Shown here: piece after piece, positions 36,453 to 46,662 of the stretch
Numbering within the stretch: the first letter of the stretch is position 1
How the letters are laid out: each line of letters begins with the position of its first letter
DNA from: DASTFY01 sp963769115
GTDB taxonomy: Bacteria; Actinomycetota; Acidimicrobiia; Acidimicrobiales; Ilumatobacteraceae
Reading direction: 5' to 3'
DNA: 64,000 bases
Assembly: GCA_963769115.1 (NCBI GenBank)
Contig: CAVYKN010000006.1
Location: forward strand, 62,001 to 126,000
Notes under the pieces: model-generated
Databases searched by the model: none
Seen by the model: the letters and a program-made list of their open reading frames with translations, nothing else
Told to the model about the DNA's origin: nothing
Position numbers and translations under genes: made by a program

Positions 36453-39400
36453 TCATCCACTCGGGATCGGCGTGAGCATGTCGGTCTGGACCTCGGCCGC
36501 CGTGAGCGCGCGGCCGTAGACCCGCACCTCGTCGAGCGTGCCGGACCAGAAGTCCGAGTTCTGGGTGCCGGACGGCATCCACGCTCCGATCTGCAGGACC
36601 GCGGTGACGTTGGCCAGCGTCACAGCACGGTCCGGTCCCTGTTGCACCCCGTTGACGTAGGCCCGCAGCACGCCGTTGTCGTACGTCAGCGCCACGTGGG
36701 TCCAGGCCCCGACGGCCAGCGCCGCCCCGAAGGTCAGATCCTGCTGCCCGGTGTAGAAGGTGATCACACCGCTCTGGAGATAGAGGTCCCGGTTCGTCCC
36801 GATGGTGGCGATCGTCTCGTAGGCGCTGTTGGCCGGGTTGAGCACCCAGGCCTCGATCGTGAACGACCCGCTGAGCGCCACGTTGCTGCCCGCCCGCGCT
36901 CGGGTCGAGGTGCCGTTGAGACCGAGGCCGTTCCCGAACCGGCCGGCGACCCAGGTTCCGGACGTGACAGTGGCGTTGTTGGCATTGGTCGACCGGTCCG
37001 CCGCCACGGTCCCCGTGGTCTCGTTGAAGCCATAGGCGACGCGCAACGTCGGGTCGACTGCGGGCTGTGAGACGGTCACGGCCACCACGGCCGAGGTCGT
37101 CGTGTTCCCGGCGGCGTCGCGGGCGCGCGCGGCCAGTTCATGGGCGCCGTTCGCGGTGGCGGTCGTCGCCCAGGACACCGAGTAGGGCGCGCTGGTGTCC
37201 TCGGCGCCGAGGATGCCGCCGTCGAGGAGGAACTGCACGCCGGCGACGCCGACGTCGTCAGTCGCCGCCGCCGTCACGTTCACCGTGCCCCCGACCGACG
37301 CGCCGGCCGCAGGCGCGGTGACGGCGACCGTGGGCGACGTCGTGTCCGGAGGTGGCGGTGCGGCGACCGCGAAGGTGACGACGACATCGCTGGTCGTGAC
37401 GTTGCCGGCCCCGTCCCGGCAGCGCACGTAGTACGTGTAGCTGCCGCCGTCGGTCAACGGACCGACCGCCGAGCTGTGGGCGGTCCCCCCTGTGGTGGTG
37501 AACACCGTCGGCATGGTGTCGAAGGCGACCCCGGGCGACGAGCCGTACCGGCAGGTCGCCGGCTCGTTGGTGGCGACACCGAGCGTCGCCTGCGTCGTGC
37601 CCACGGGCAACGTCCCCGACGGTGCCGGCGACGACACCACCGGTGGGGTCACGTCCGGACCGGGCAGGCGTGATCGGCGTCGACATGTCGGTCTGGATCT
37701 CGGCCGCCGTCAGCGCGCGACCGTAGACCCGCACCTCGTCGAGCGTGCCGGACAAGAAGTCCGAGTTCTGGGTGCCGGACGGCATCCACGCTCCGATCTG
37801 CAGCACCGCGGTGACGTTGGCCAGCGTCGCCGTTTGGTCCGGTCCGTGCTGTACGCCGTTGACGTAGGCCCGCAGCACGCCGCTGTCGTACGTCAGCGCC
37901 ACGTGGGTCCAGGCCCCGACAGCCAGCGCCGCCCCGAAGGGCAGATCCTGCTGCCCGGTGTAGAAATTGATCACTCCGCTGCCGAGGTAGAGGTCCCGGT
38001 TCGTCCCGACGGTGGCGATCGTCTCGTAGGCGCCGTTGGCCGGGTTGAGCACCCAGGCCTCGATCGTGAACGGCCCGCTGAGCGCCACGTTGCTGCCCGC
38101 CCGCGCGCGAGTCGAGGTGCCGTTGAGACCGAGACCGTTCCCGAACCGGCCAGCGACCCAGGTCCCGGACGTGACGGTGGCGTTGTTGGCGTTGGACGAC
38201 CGGTCCGCCGCCACGGTCCCCGCGGTCTCGTTGAAGCCATAGGCAACGCGAACGTCGGGTCGACGCGGGCTGAGAGACGGTCACGGCCACCACGGCCGAG
38301 GTCGTCGTGTTCCCGGCGCCGTCACGAGCGCGCGCCGTCAGCGTGTGTGGGCCGTTGGCGGCCGTCGTCGTGTTCCAGGACACCGAGTACGGGCTGGTGG
38401 TGTCCTCGGCTCCGACGGGCGCGCCGTCGAGCAGGAACTGCACGCCGGCGACGCCAACGGCGTCGGTGGCCGTGGCCGTGAGGTGCGGTGCCCCAGAGAC
38501 GGTGGCGCCGGCCGCAGGCGCGGTGACGGCGACCGTGGGCGGCGTCGTGTCCGGAGGTGGCGGTGCGGCGACCGCGAAGGTGACGACGACATCGCTGGTC
38601 GTGACGTTGCCGGCCCCGTCACGGCAGCGCACGTAGTACGTGTAGCTGCCGCCGTCGGTCAACGGACCGACCGCCGAGCTGTGGGCGGTCCCCCCTGTGG
38701 TGGTGAACACCGTCGGCATGGTGTCGAAGGCGACCCCGGGCGACGAGCCGTACCGGCAGGTCGCCGGCTCGTTGGTGGCGACACCGAGCGTCGCCTGCGT
38801 CGTGCCCACGGGCAACGTCCCCGACGGTGCCGGCGACGACACCACCGGTGGGGTCACGTCCGGACCGGGCGGCGTGATCGGCGTCGACATGTCGGTCTGG
38901 ATCTCGGCCGCGCTCAGCGCACGACGCGTAGATCCTCACCTCGTCGATCCGGCCGTCGAAGTACTGCGACATCGTGATCGAGCCACCGATGCGCAGCGCG
39001 TTCGTGGTCGCCGTGATGGCGCCTGTCTGGGCCTGGCTGGCGACCTGTACCCCGTTGACGAACAATCGCTGCGTGGTGCCGTCGTAGGTGGTGGCGAGGT
39101 GGGTCCAGGTGCCCGCCACCAGCCGGGTGCCCCCGTTCAGAGTCCGGACCCCGTTGGCCGCGAACACGCGACCGCTCGGGCGGTTGGCGCTGTTGCTGCT
39201 GGCCGCCAATTGGTACGTGAGGCTGTTGTTCCCCCGTTCCTTGATCACGGCCGACCGCCAGTTCGTCGGCGCGACGTCCGCATTGACCCACGCCTCCACC
39301 GTCATCCCCGTGGTGAGGTCGAGGACGGCCGAGTCATTCACCGACACGAGGTCGTTGGCGCCGTCGAAGGACAGCGCGGAGCCGTATCGACCGCTCACGG

Positions 39401-41854
39401 ACCACAGCGCCCCGCTCAGGGTGCCGGTGCCCGTGTTGCCGGACCGATCGGCCGTGGTTACGCCGACGCCCTCGTCGAACCCGTAGCGACGCGAACGCGG
39501 GTGACCGCCGTTGAGCCACGCACGATCAGCGCGGTCGAGGTGGCGCTGTTCCCGGTGGCGTCCCGCGCCCGGGCGGCGATCGTGTGGGCACCGTTCGCGG
39601 CGGTGGTCGTGTTCCAGGACACCGAATAGGGACTCGTGGTGTCCTCGGCCCCCATGGGGGTGCCGTCGACCAGGAACTGCACGCCGGCCACGCCACCGGC
39701 GTCGGCGGCCGTCGCCGTCACGGTGGTCGTCCCGGAGAGCGTGGCGCCGGCCACCGGTGCCGTCACCGACACCGTGGGCGGCGTGGTGTCCGGCGGGGGT
39801 TGGAACGTGGCGGTCAAGGTCTGGTCGCTGGTGCCGATCGTCAGGCCGTGGGCCCTGGCCCCGCCGTCGGACCAGTTCGAGAACACGTACGGCGCCCCGC
39901 CGACGGTCTGGTCCGGCGCCTCGAGCTGGAACTGGAACCCGATGGCGGCGTCGAGGGTGATCGGCGTCGTCCGCGAGACCCCGTCGACGAGCACCGTGAG
40001 CCCAGCCGGCACCGTCTGGAGCGTGAGGTCGACCTCCTCCGGCACCAACGAGACAGCGGTACTGGAGGTGAGACCGTCCGAGTCGGTCACCGTGCAGATG
40101 ATCTCGTAGGACACGTTGCCGCTGAAGTCATGACCCATCGTGGGGACCGAGAACGAACCCTCCGCCACGTCGTCGACCGGTCCGAAGAACGGATGGCTGT
40201 GGGTCTCGTGTCGCATGAGCCCCCGCCATGAGAAGGCGGTCGCCGGTAGAGCGCCGTCCTCGAGATCGCTGCCCGAGCCCCGGTAGGCGATGACGTCGCC
40301 GGCGCGGAACGTCGAGCCGTCGGCCGGGGCGTCGATGGTGGCGGTGGGCCGGTTGCCGACGGTGACCTGGAGCGGGTCGGCCAGCGACGACGCTTCGCCG
40401 TCGGAGACCGTGAGCCGCACGGTGTAGGTGCCGACAGCGGTGTAGGTGTGGACCGGGTCGGCCTCGCTGGAGAGGGTGCCGTCACCCAGGTCCCAGGCGT
40501 AGGTGAGGGGGGCGCTCTCCGGATCGCTGGAACCCGCACTGGAGAAGGACACCTGGAGCGGCGCCGGTCCCGACAAGGGTGTGGCCGAGGAGAGGGCGAC
40601 CGGGGCCTGGTTGGCCAGCAGGTACCGGATCCTCCTGACGGTGCCAGGACGCGACTGTCCTTCCCACGACGTCCCGAAGTCGACGTAGTAGAGCGAGCCG
40701 TCGGGACCCTCGAGGAGATCGACGACCTCGCCGTACGGTCCGTCCGACGCGCCGTTGGCGGGCTCGAAGTTGAACGGCTGCTGGATCGATCCGTCGCCGT
40801 TCAGCCTCAGGCCGCGGATCCAGTTCTGGACGTAGTCACCGTAGAAGTAGCTGCCCCGGTACTCGGCGGGGAACTGGGTCCCCCGGTACACGAACCCGCC
40901 GGTGATGGAGGCGTCCCGCCCGCCGTGGGGGTAGGTGAACCAGGGATTGGTCATGCCGGCCGTGCCACAGCTGCCCTCGCACACCGGCCAGCCGTAGTTG
41001 GCACCGGCGACCCCCAGGTTGACCTCCTCGAGCGAGGTCGACGTGCTGTTGCTGCCGACGTCCGCGATGTACATCCGCCCGCCGACGCTGTCGAAGGAGA
41101 TGCGGAAGGGGTTGCGCAGACCGCGGGCCCAGATGGCATCGAGGTTGGGGCCGGCACCGTCGAAGAACGGGTTGCTCGCCGGCACGCCGCCACCCGGCTC
41201 GAGGCGGAGGATCTTGCCCCTGTAGCTGGTGAGGAGCTGGGACTCCGCCCCGCTGCCGAAGAAGTCACCGGTCGACACGAACAACCGGCCGTCGGGGCCG
41301 AACTCGAGGCCCCCGCCGTGGTGGTAGAGCGCGGAGGCCTCGTTGTCCTCCCAGAGGACCAGCTCGCTCCCGGGTACGACGGTGTTGCCGCTGGCCGTGA
41401 AGCGGGAGACGCGGTCACGCAGCGGCGAGGCCGCGGTATAGAAGACGTAGAACCACCCGTTGCCGGCGAAGCCGGGATCGAGCGTGATGCCGACGAGGCC
41501 GCGCTCGCCGCCCGAGATGTTGATGTTGCTCATGGCGAGCAGCGGGACGGGATCGACCTGCGTGGCGCCGGGCTGGGCGACGAGCACCGAGCCGTCGCGC
41601 TCGATCACCAGGAGCCGACCATCGGGGGTGAAGACCGCGCCCGTCGGCTCGTTCAGGTTGGACAGGATGATCTCGTTCTGGAAGCCGGCCGGCGGTGCCG
41701 CAGCGACCGACGACGGGACGAGGGCGCCCCCGGCCGCGCCAGCCACGAGCACCGCCGCCAAAGCCGCCGCTCGGGTGCGAGCGTGGCCACGACCGCGACC
41801 GTGGTCGATGCGCCCGCGCGCCGACCGGCCCCACACGCCCATTCGCCCGCCCAT
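36453..41854 (-). CDS. Giant secreted PQQ-type sugar dehydrogenase / PKD / LamG protein (five indels)
   Basis: About 1,800 residues after repair; start ATG 41854 with a purine-rich ribosome-binding site. Signal peptide (about 25-52), then a six-bladed glucose/sorbosone-dehydrogenase-like domain (about 55-420: LNEPTGAVFTPDGRLLVIER, GERGLVGITLDPGF, GLRNPFRISFD, IADVGSNS), a PKD domain (VHTYTAVGTYTVRLTV), a bacterial Ig-like domain, a LamG domain, then two near-identical modules of Ig-like, Ig-like and LamG. Frame breaks near 39486, 38925, 38263, 38250 and 37666. Comparing the modules shows a one-base insertion at 37666 and single-base losses near 38250 and 38263. Probably an extracellular carbohydrate-binding oxidoreductase. 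Confidence 0.85.
36478..38885. repeat. Two tandem ~1.2-kb direct repeats inside the giant secreted protein gene
   Basis: Units 36478-37684 and 37685-38885 encode the repeated Ig-like/LamG module. They are offset by 1,207 bases and nearly identical, especially 37318-37672 against 38518-38872. A third partial match starts at 38889, followed by a diverged LamG. The near identity suggests recent duplication or gene conversion; it also makes assembly errors likely here. Confidence 0.9.
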
Positions 41855-41986
41855 TGCTTCCCCCCGACTCGCCGTCCGCCACAGCCCCAGCGCTGTCCCG
41901 CCGATGAGACAGCGATCACGCCGAGCGTAGCCGACGCGCGGTCAGAACGGGGCGCGGACCGCCGGGTCCGGACGCTGACAAACGAA

Positions 41987-42025
41987 ACAGGGCTGGTGCC
42001 GACCCCCCGACGGCACCAGCCCTGT
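41987..42025 (-). terminator. Strong intrinsic terminator, minus strand
   Basis: A perfect 15-bp stem (41987-42001 with 42011-42025) with a 9-base loop, followed on the minus strand by a T-rich tail (TTCGTTTGT). It lies 195 bases after the proC stop and 130 bases before the giant secreted protein gene. It can end proC transcription, or act as an attenuator in the leader of the next gene. Confidence 0.8.
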
Positions 42026-42218
42026 CGGCGCAGCCCGACGAACGGGCGCGTCACCCGGCTGGTACGGATAATGGCACCACCCGGTCGACGGGAGCGGTGC
42101 CTCTCTCAGAGCTGCGCTCTGTGAACGGACCGCTACGGGAACGTTAGGACATTCCCCGGCTCCGTGAAAAGAGTCACGTCGGTGTAATTGCCGGAATGTC
42201 AGGTCGCCTGTCGTCCGA
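42026..42218 (-). other. Non-coding stretch with two further hairpins and a Rex-type motif
   Basis: No gene seen between the proC stop and the terminator. The stretch holds a hairpin at 42073-42101 (GGCACC/GGTGCC outer stem with inner CCCG/CGGG), a second at 42107-42121 (CAGAGC/GCTCTG) and, at 42164-42177, GTGAAAAGAGTCAC, which matches the Rex core at nine of ten positions. It could be the 3' untranslated region of proC or a structured leader for the next gene. I do not recognise a known riboswitch in it. Confidence 0.5.
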
Positions 42219-43019
42219 TCAGGGTTTCCCGAGCTCCCGCGACCGGTCCGTCGCCGCCGTCACCGCGTCGACGAACGCCGCTCTCACCGCCGCTCGCTCG
42301 AGCTGGTGGAGACCGGCGGCGGTCGTGCCGCCGGGCGACGTGACACGGGCGCGGAGCACCGCCGGCGATTCGCCCGATTCCTCGAGCAGCCGCGCCGCGC
42401 CCAACAGGAGCTGCCGCACCAGGGTCTCGCTCGTGTCCCGGGGCAAGCCGGCCAGCACGCCACCGTCGATGAGCGCTTCGGCCACGAGGAACAGGTACGC
42501 CGGTCCTGATCCCGAGAGCCCGGTCACCGCGTCGAGCGCGCGCTCGGGGACCCGCACCACCGTGCCCACCGAGCGGAGGATGCCCTCGGCCCAGGCCAGG
42601 TCGTCCTCGCGGGCCGCTGTCCCCGGTGCGATGGCCGCCGCGCCGGCGCCGACGAGCGCAGGGGTGTTGGGCATCGCCCGCACCACCCGGACGGCCGTGC
42701 CCGCGGCGCGCTCGATGGCCGACGTCGGGACGCCGGCCGCCACCGAGAGCAGCCGCAGCGCTCCCGCCTCCGTGGCCGCCCGCGCCGCGGTCGGGACGTC
42801 GGCGGGCTTGACGGCGACGACGGCGGCGTCGATCAGCACGCCCCCGAGCTGGCCGAGCACGTCGACGCCGAGCAGCTCCTCCGCCAGCACGGCTCGCCGG
42901 TCGGCCAGCACCTCGACCACGACCAGCTCGTCGGGCGCCGCCCATCCGGCGCTGAGCAGGCCCTGCACGAGCGCGGTCCCCATGTTGCCGCCGCCGAGCA
43001 CGGCCAGCCGGTAGGTCAT
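42219..43019 (-). CDS. proC: Pyrroline-5-carboxylate reductase
   Basis: Last step of proline synthesis, NAD(P)H-dependent. 266 residues from ATG 43019 (MTYRLAVLGGGNMG, the nucleotide-binding motif). Also AVKPADV, RAMPNTPALVGAG, and the C-terminal signature LSGSGPAYLFLVAEALIDGG and VTSPGGTTAAGL. Normal length. It ends the run moaD-xre-mshA-ybjN-proC, 190 bases after ybjN; that gap shows GC-rich dyads but no clear promoter. Confidence 0.96.
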   Translation of the reverse strand: MTYRLAVLGGGNMGTALVQGLLSAGWAAPDELVVVEVLADRRAVLAEELLGVDVLGQLGGVLIDAAVVAVKPADVPTAARAATEAGALRLLSVAAGVPTSAIERAAGTAVRVVRAMPNTPALVGAGAAAIAPGTAAREDDLAWAEGILRSVGTVVRVPERALDAVTGLSGSGPAYLFLVAEALIDGGVLAGLPRDTSETLVRQLLLGAARLLEESGESPAVLRARVTSPGGTTAAGLHQLERAAVRAAFVDAVTAATDRSRELGKP

Positions 43020-43209
43020 CGGCACCGAGGGTACCCACGGTGCGCGAGGGGGGTTGGCCCGGAGCGGACGACCCCGACTTCCCCGATGCGGGACGCCGCT
43101 CCGGACCATGGAGAGGGTGTGCCCGAGGAGGGCCGGATCGGAAAGGCACGGCCCGAGAAACACAGACGGGAACGCGGCCGGGAAACGCGGCCCGGCAGCG
43201 AAGACGCGC

Positions 43210-43665
43210 CTAGAAGCGCGAGGCGAACCCGATGCGGATGGCCGACGGGAAGCACTGCTCCACGTAGGCGTAGAGCGACCCGATCACCCGATCGAGCTCC
43301 GCCTCGCTCAGGACGGCGAGCGGCAGCTCGCCTCGCAGGAAGACCGCGTCCTCCACACCGATCGAGAAGTGCGCGCCGACGAGGCGCTCGTTGCGGCGGA
43401 GGAGCTGCTCGTACAGCTCGGCCTGGTTCTCCTCCGGCGCCGGCATCACGTAGGTCTCGTAGCGGAGCGTGCGCTGGCCGAGCGACAACCAGACCGTCGT
43501 GACCTCCTTGGCCTCGCCCCGCATCCGGACGAACCAACGGCGGGGCGTGTCGTCGTCCCGGCCCACGGCGGAGACGACCGGGTTGGCCGCCGCCATGGCG
43601 GACAGCCACTCGTCGACCTGGCGCTCCAGCAGCGCCAGCGCCCCGCTGTCGAACAGCTCGCTCAC
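43210..43665 (-). CDS. YbjN domain protein following mshA
   Basis: 151 residues of the YbjN/type III chaperone-like fold: VDEWLSAMAAANPVVSAVG, WFVRMRGEAKEVTTVWLSLG, RTLRYETYVMPAPEENQAEL, AHFSIGVEDAVFLRGELPL. Its GTG overlaps the mshA stop (GTGA), the same adjacency as in mycobacteria. Molecular function is unknown; YbjN in enteric bacteria affects stress and motility regulation. In the raw reading it appears fused to MshA, but only because of the frameshift in mshA. Confidence 0.88.
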   Translation of the reverse strand: MSELFDSGALALLERQVDEWLSAMAAANPVVSAVGRDDDTPRRWFVRMRGEAKEVTTVWLSLGQRTLRYETYVMPAPEENQAELYEQLLRRNERLVGAHFSIGVEDAVFLRGELPLAVLSEAELDRVIGSLYAYVEQCFPSAIRIGFASRF

Positions 43666-44886
43666 GAGCACTCGACGAGCGCGCCAGCAGTCAGGTCGCC
43701 GTACGCGCGCCGCAGCCGGGCGGCCGCCAGCGACCAGGTGTAGCGCTGCGAGCGCGCCGCCGCGGCGTGCGGCCATCTCGCGGGCCAGCCGCTCGTTGCC
43801 CAGGATCTCGTCGGCGTAGCTGGCGAAGACCTCGGGATCGCGTCCGTGCACGAGGAAGCCCGAGTGGCCATGGTCGACCAGCGTCAGCAGCCCGCCGACC
43901 GCGGACGCCACGACCGGGGTCCCACAGGCCGCGCCCTCGAGGGCCACCAGGCCGAAGCTCTCGGAGCGGCTCGGCACGAGCACCACGTCGGCGGCGCGGT
44001 AGTAGCTGGAGAGGAGGTGGTGCGGCTGGGGCGGCACGAAGTGCACCCGCTCGGTCAGGCCGAGCTCGTCGACCAGCGCAGCGACCTTCTCCACCTCGGC
44101 GTCGCCGTCGAGACCGCTGGCCCCGCCCACCACGACGAGCGAGGCGTCCGGCCGGCGGAGGGCGGCGAGCGTCCGCACCGCCACGTCGACACCCTTGAGG
44201 GGCTGGATGCGACCGACGAAGAGCAGCATCGGCGCCTGGCCCAGGTCCCGGCTCAGCTCGAGCGCGCCACGAGCACCCATCCGGTCGCCGGGAGCGAAGA
44301 AGGCGTGCTCCACCCCGGGGGCCACGATCTCGACCCGGCCCGGGGGATCCCCGTAGTGACGGCGGAACTGGCGCTCCTCCTCCGAGCAGCTCACGCAGAT
44401 GGCGTCGGCGCAGCCGATGATCTCCATCTCCGCCAGCTCCCGCCACGCCGACTCCGCGTCGCCGCCCTCGGCCTTGACGCGGGCGAGCGTGTGGAACGTG
44501 CAGACGAGGGGGAGGTCGAGGTCGTGCTTGAGCCGGTGGCCGGCCACTCCCGAGAGCCAGTAGTTCGCGTGGATCAGATCAGCGCCCCCGTTGGTCTGCA
44601 GATGATCGGCCACGCCGGCCGCGAACTGCCCGACCACGTCGAACAGGCGCTCCTTGGGCAGGTCGGGCCGGCCGGCGTCGATGTGCACGACGCGGAAGCC
44701 GGGCTCCACGGCCACCTCGTCGGGAAGGTCGTCGGACCACCGGCGCACGTAGGTCGTCGTGTCCACGCCGGCCTGGGCGAGCGCCGAGGACAGCTCGCGC
44801 ACGTAGACGTTCATCCCGCCGCTGTCGCCCACGCCCGGCTGGGCGAGCGGCGACGAGTGCATCGAGAGCATGGCCAGCCGCCGCAC
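43662..44886 (-). CDS. mshA: D-inositol-3-phosphate glycosyltransferase, mycothiol biosynthesis (frameshift near 43765)
   Basis: GT4 glycosyltransferase joining UDP-GlcNAc to inositol-3-phosphate, first step of mycothiol synthesis. About 407 residues after repair, GTG start. Features: SPLAQPGVGDSGGMNVYVREL, ANYWLSGVAG, CTFHTLARVKAE, APGVEHAFF, LFVGRIQPLKGVD, and the nucleotide-sugar motif SRSESFGLVALEGAACGTPVV. One extra base near 43765 shifts the frame; removing it gives AARAAARSQRYTWSLAAARL and a stop overlapping ybjN. Presence of mshA indicates a mycothiol-producing actinobacterium. Confidence 0.93.
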
Positions 44887-44943
44887 GGTCAGATCAACGC
44901 CCCCTCGCGGACCGGCATTCCGCTCGCCGGGCGGACGCTGCCC

Positions 44944-45417
44944 TCACCGGGCCGGCCGCTTCCCGCGACCGCCCGTGTGCTGGCGGTCCACCACCTCGGC
45001 GACGGCCTCGGAGGCCGTGACGGGTGCCGCGGCGTGGGCCCGGGCCTCGGCCCGCAGGCTCTCGTACACGCGCAGCAGCGTCCGCTTCTGCTCGGCATCG
45101 AGGAAGGGATCGCGATGGACGGCGTCCACCACGCTGACCTCGGGATCCCGCTCGGGGTCGAGGATGCCCGCCCGCACATAGAGAGACTCCGAGGAGATCT
45201 GCAGCGCCTTGGCGATCTGTTGGAGGATCTCGGCCGAGGGCTTGCGCAGGCCGCGCTCGATCTGGCTGAGGTACGGGTTGGACACATCGGCCAGCTCGGC
45301 CAGCCGGCGCACGGAGATGCGGGCGACCTCGCGCTGGCTGCGGATGAACCCGCCGAGGTCGACGAGGCGACTCTCTCCCTCTTGGCCCTTCTCCTGGCGC
45401 ACATCCTCCGTGGACAC
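44944..45417 (-). CDS. XRE-family transcriptional regulator
   Basis: 157 residues. A Cro/CI helix-turn-helix at about residues 20-78 (RRLAELADVSNPYLSQIERG, PSAEILQQIAKAL), then a C-terminal helical region of about 70 residues without a recognised ligand domain. GTG at 45417 or 45429, both just after the moaD-like stop. It lies in a possible operon with mshA, so it could regulate thiol metabolism, but this is only positional. Confidence 0.88.
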   Translation of the reverse strand: MSTEDVRQEKGQEGESRLVDLGGFIRSQREVARISVRRLAELADVSNPYLSQIERGLRKPSAEILQQIAKALQISSESLYVRAGILDPERDPEVSVVDAVHRDPFLDAEQKRTLLRVYESLRAEARAHAAAPVTASEAVAEVVDRQHTGGRGKRPAR

Positions 45418-45421
45418 GGAC

Positions 45422-45658
45422 TTACCCACCGGACACGGGGGGCAACACCGCGACTTCGTCGGTGTCCCCCACGGTGGTCGTCGGTTCCGCGGGCTCGCCG
45501 TTGACCCAGATGCGGGCGGTCGACAGGACAGCCGCGAACCCACCGCCATAGCGGCTCACGGCGCCGGCCAGGACGTCGGCCACGGTGGACCCGTCGACCA
45601 CGTCCCGCCCCGTGCCGGCGGCCTCACGGGCCGAGGCGAACAAGCGCAGACGGGCCAT
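45422..45658 (-). CDS. MoaD/ThiS-family sulfur carrier protein
   Basis: 78-residue ubiquitin-like sulfur carrier, small subunit of molybdopterin synthase type. Starts MARLRLFASAREAAG and ends in the required Gly-Gly (VLPPVSGG), the thiocarboxylate site. Its usual partners (MoaE, ThiF/MoeB) are not in this window. First gene of the minus-strand run to proC; divergent from the ABC transporter across 42 bp. Confidence 0.9.
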   Translation of the reverse strand: MARLRLFASAREAAGTGRDVVDGSTVADVLAGAVSRYGGGFAAVLSTARIWVNGEPAEPTTTVGDTDEVAVLPPVSGG

Positions 45659-45700
45659 TCGGGCAGCGTACCGGCGCCTCCTCCGCCTACCCTGCCCGGC

Positions 45701-46636
45701 GTGTCGGACGGCAATGGCGTGCTGGTGGAGGCCGCCGGCCTGACCAAGCGCTTCGGCCCCTTCACCGCCGTGGACGGCATCGACTTCGAGGTGCGCCAGG
45801 GAGAGGCCTTCGGGTTCCTGGGCCCCAACGGCGCCGGGAAGTCGTCCACGATGCGCATGGTGGGCTGCGTCTCGCCGCTCAGCGGTGGGACGCTGCGGCT
45901 GTTCGGCCTCGACGCTGCCAAGGACGGGCCCCGCATCCGCGCCCGTCTCGGCGTCGTGCCCCAGCAGGACAGCCTGGACGAGGAGCTGACGCTGCGCGAG
46001 AACCTCGTCGTCTACGCCCGCTACTTCGACATCCCACGGCGGGTCGCCGCCACCAAGGCCGTGGAGCTCCTCGAGTTCGCCCAGCTGGCCGACCGGGCCG
46101 ACGAGCGGGTCGAGCCGCTGTCGGGAGGGATGAAGCGCCGGCTCACGATCGCCCGTTCACTCGTCAACGATCCCGAGCTGCTGCTGCTCGACGAGCCCAC
46201 CACCGGGCTCGATCCGCAGGCCCGCCACCTGGTCTGGGACCGCCTCTACCGGCTGAAGCAGCGGGGCACGTCACTCGTCCTCACGACCCACTACATGGAC
46301 GAGGCCGAGCAGCTGTGCGACCGGTTGGTCGTCATGGACGGGGGCAGGATCGTCGCCGAAGGCTCGCCGCGCGAGCTGATCGAGCAGCACTCGAGCCGGG
46401 AGGTGGTGGAGATGCGGATGCCGGCCGGGGAGAACGAGGCCGCGGCGGGAGCGGTCGCCGACCTGGCCGAGCGGGTGGAGGCCCTGCCCGATCGCGTCCT
46501 GCTCTACGCCGACGACGGCGACGCCGCCGTGGCCACCGTCCTGCAGCGGGGGCTGCGTCCGGACGCGCTGCTGGTGCGCCGCAGCACGTTGGAGGACGTG
46601 TTCCTCAAGCTCACCGGCCGCACCCTGGTCGACTGA
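45701..46636 (+). CDS. ABC transporter ATP-binding protein (ABC-2 export type)
   Basis: ATPase of an exporter; 311 residues from GTG 45701. Walker A GPNGAGKSS, Q-loop VPQQDSLDEELTL, signature LSGGMKRRL, Walker B LLLLDEPTTGLD, H-loop TTHYMDEAE. The C-terminal 80 residues (after GGRIVAEGSP) form the accessory domain seen in DrrA/NodI-type ATPases. Two permease genes follow, giving one exporter for drugs, lipids or polysaccharide; substrate unknown. Confidence 0.95.
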   Translation: MSDGNGVLVEAAGLTKRFGPFTAVDGIDFEVRQGEAFGFLGPNGAGKSSTMRMVGCVSPLSGGTLRLFGLDAAKDGPRIRARLGVVPQQDSLDEELTLRENLVVYARYFDIPRRVAATKAVELLEFAQLADRADERVEPLSGGMKRRLTIARSLVNDPELLLLDEPTTGLDPQARHLVWDRLYRLKQRGTSLVLTTHYMDEAEQLCDRLVVMDGGRIVAEGSPRELIEQHSSREVVEMRMPAGENEAAAGAVADLAERVEALPDRVLLYADDGDAAVATVLQRGLRPDALLVRRSTLEDVFLKLTGRTLVD

Positions 46637-46662
46637 GTGGCGCGGCCCCTACGGTCGGACCC

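Noticed and set aside
43210..44886. MshA-YbjN fusion protein
   Set aside because: The fusion arises only from the frameshift near 43765. In the corrected frame mshA ends at a TGA overlapping the ybjN GTG, matching the known two-gene arrangement.
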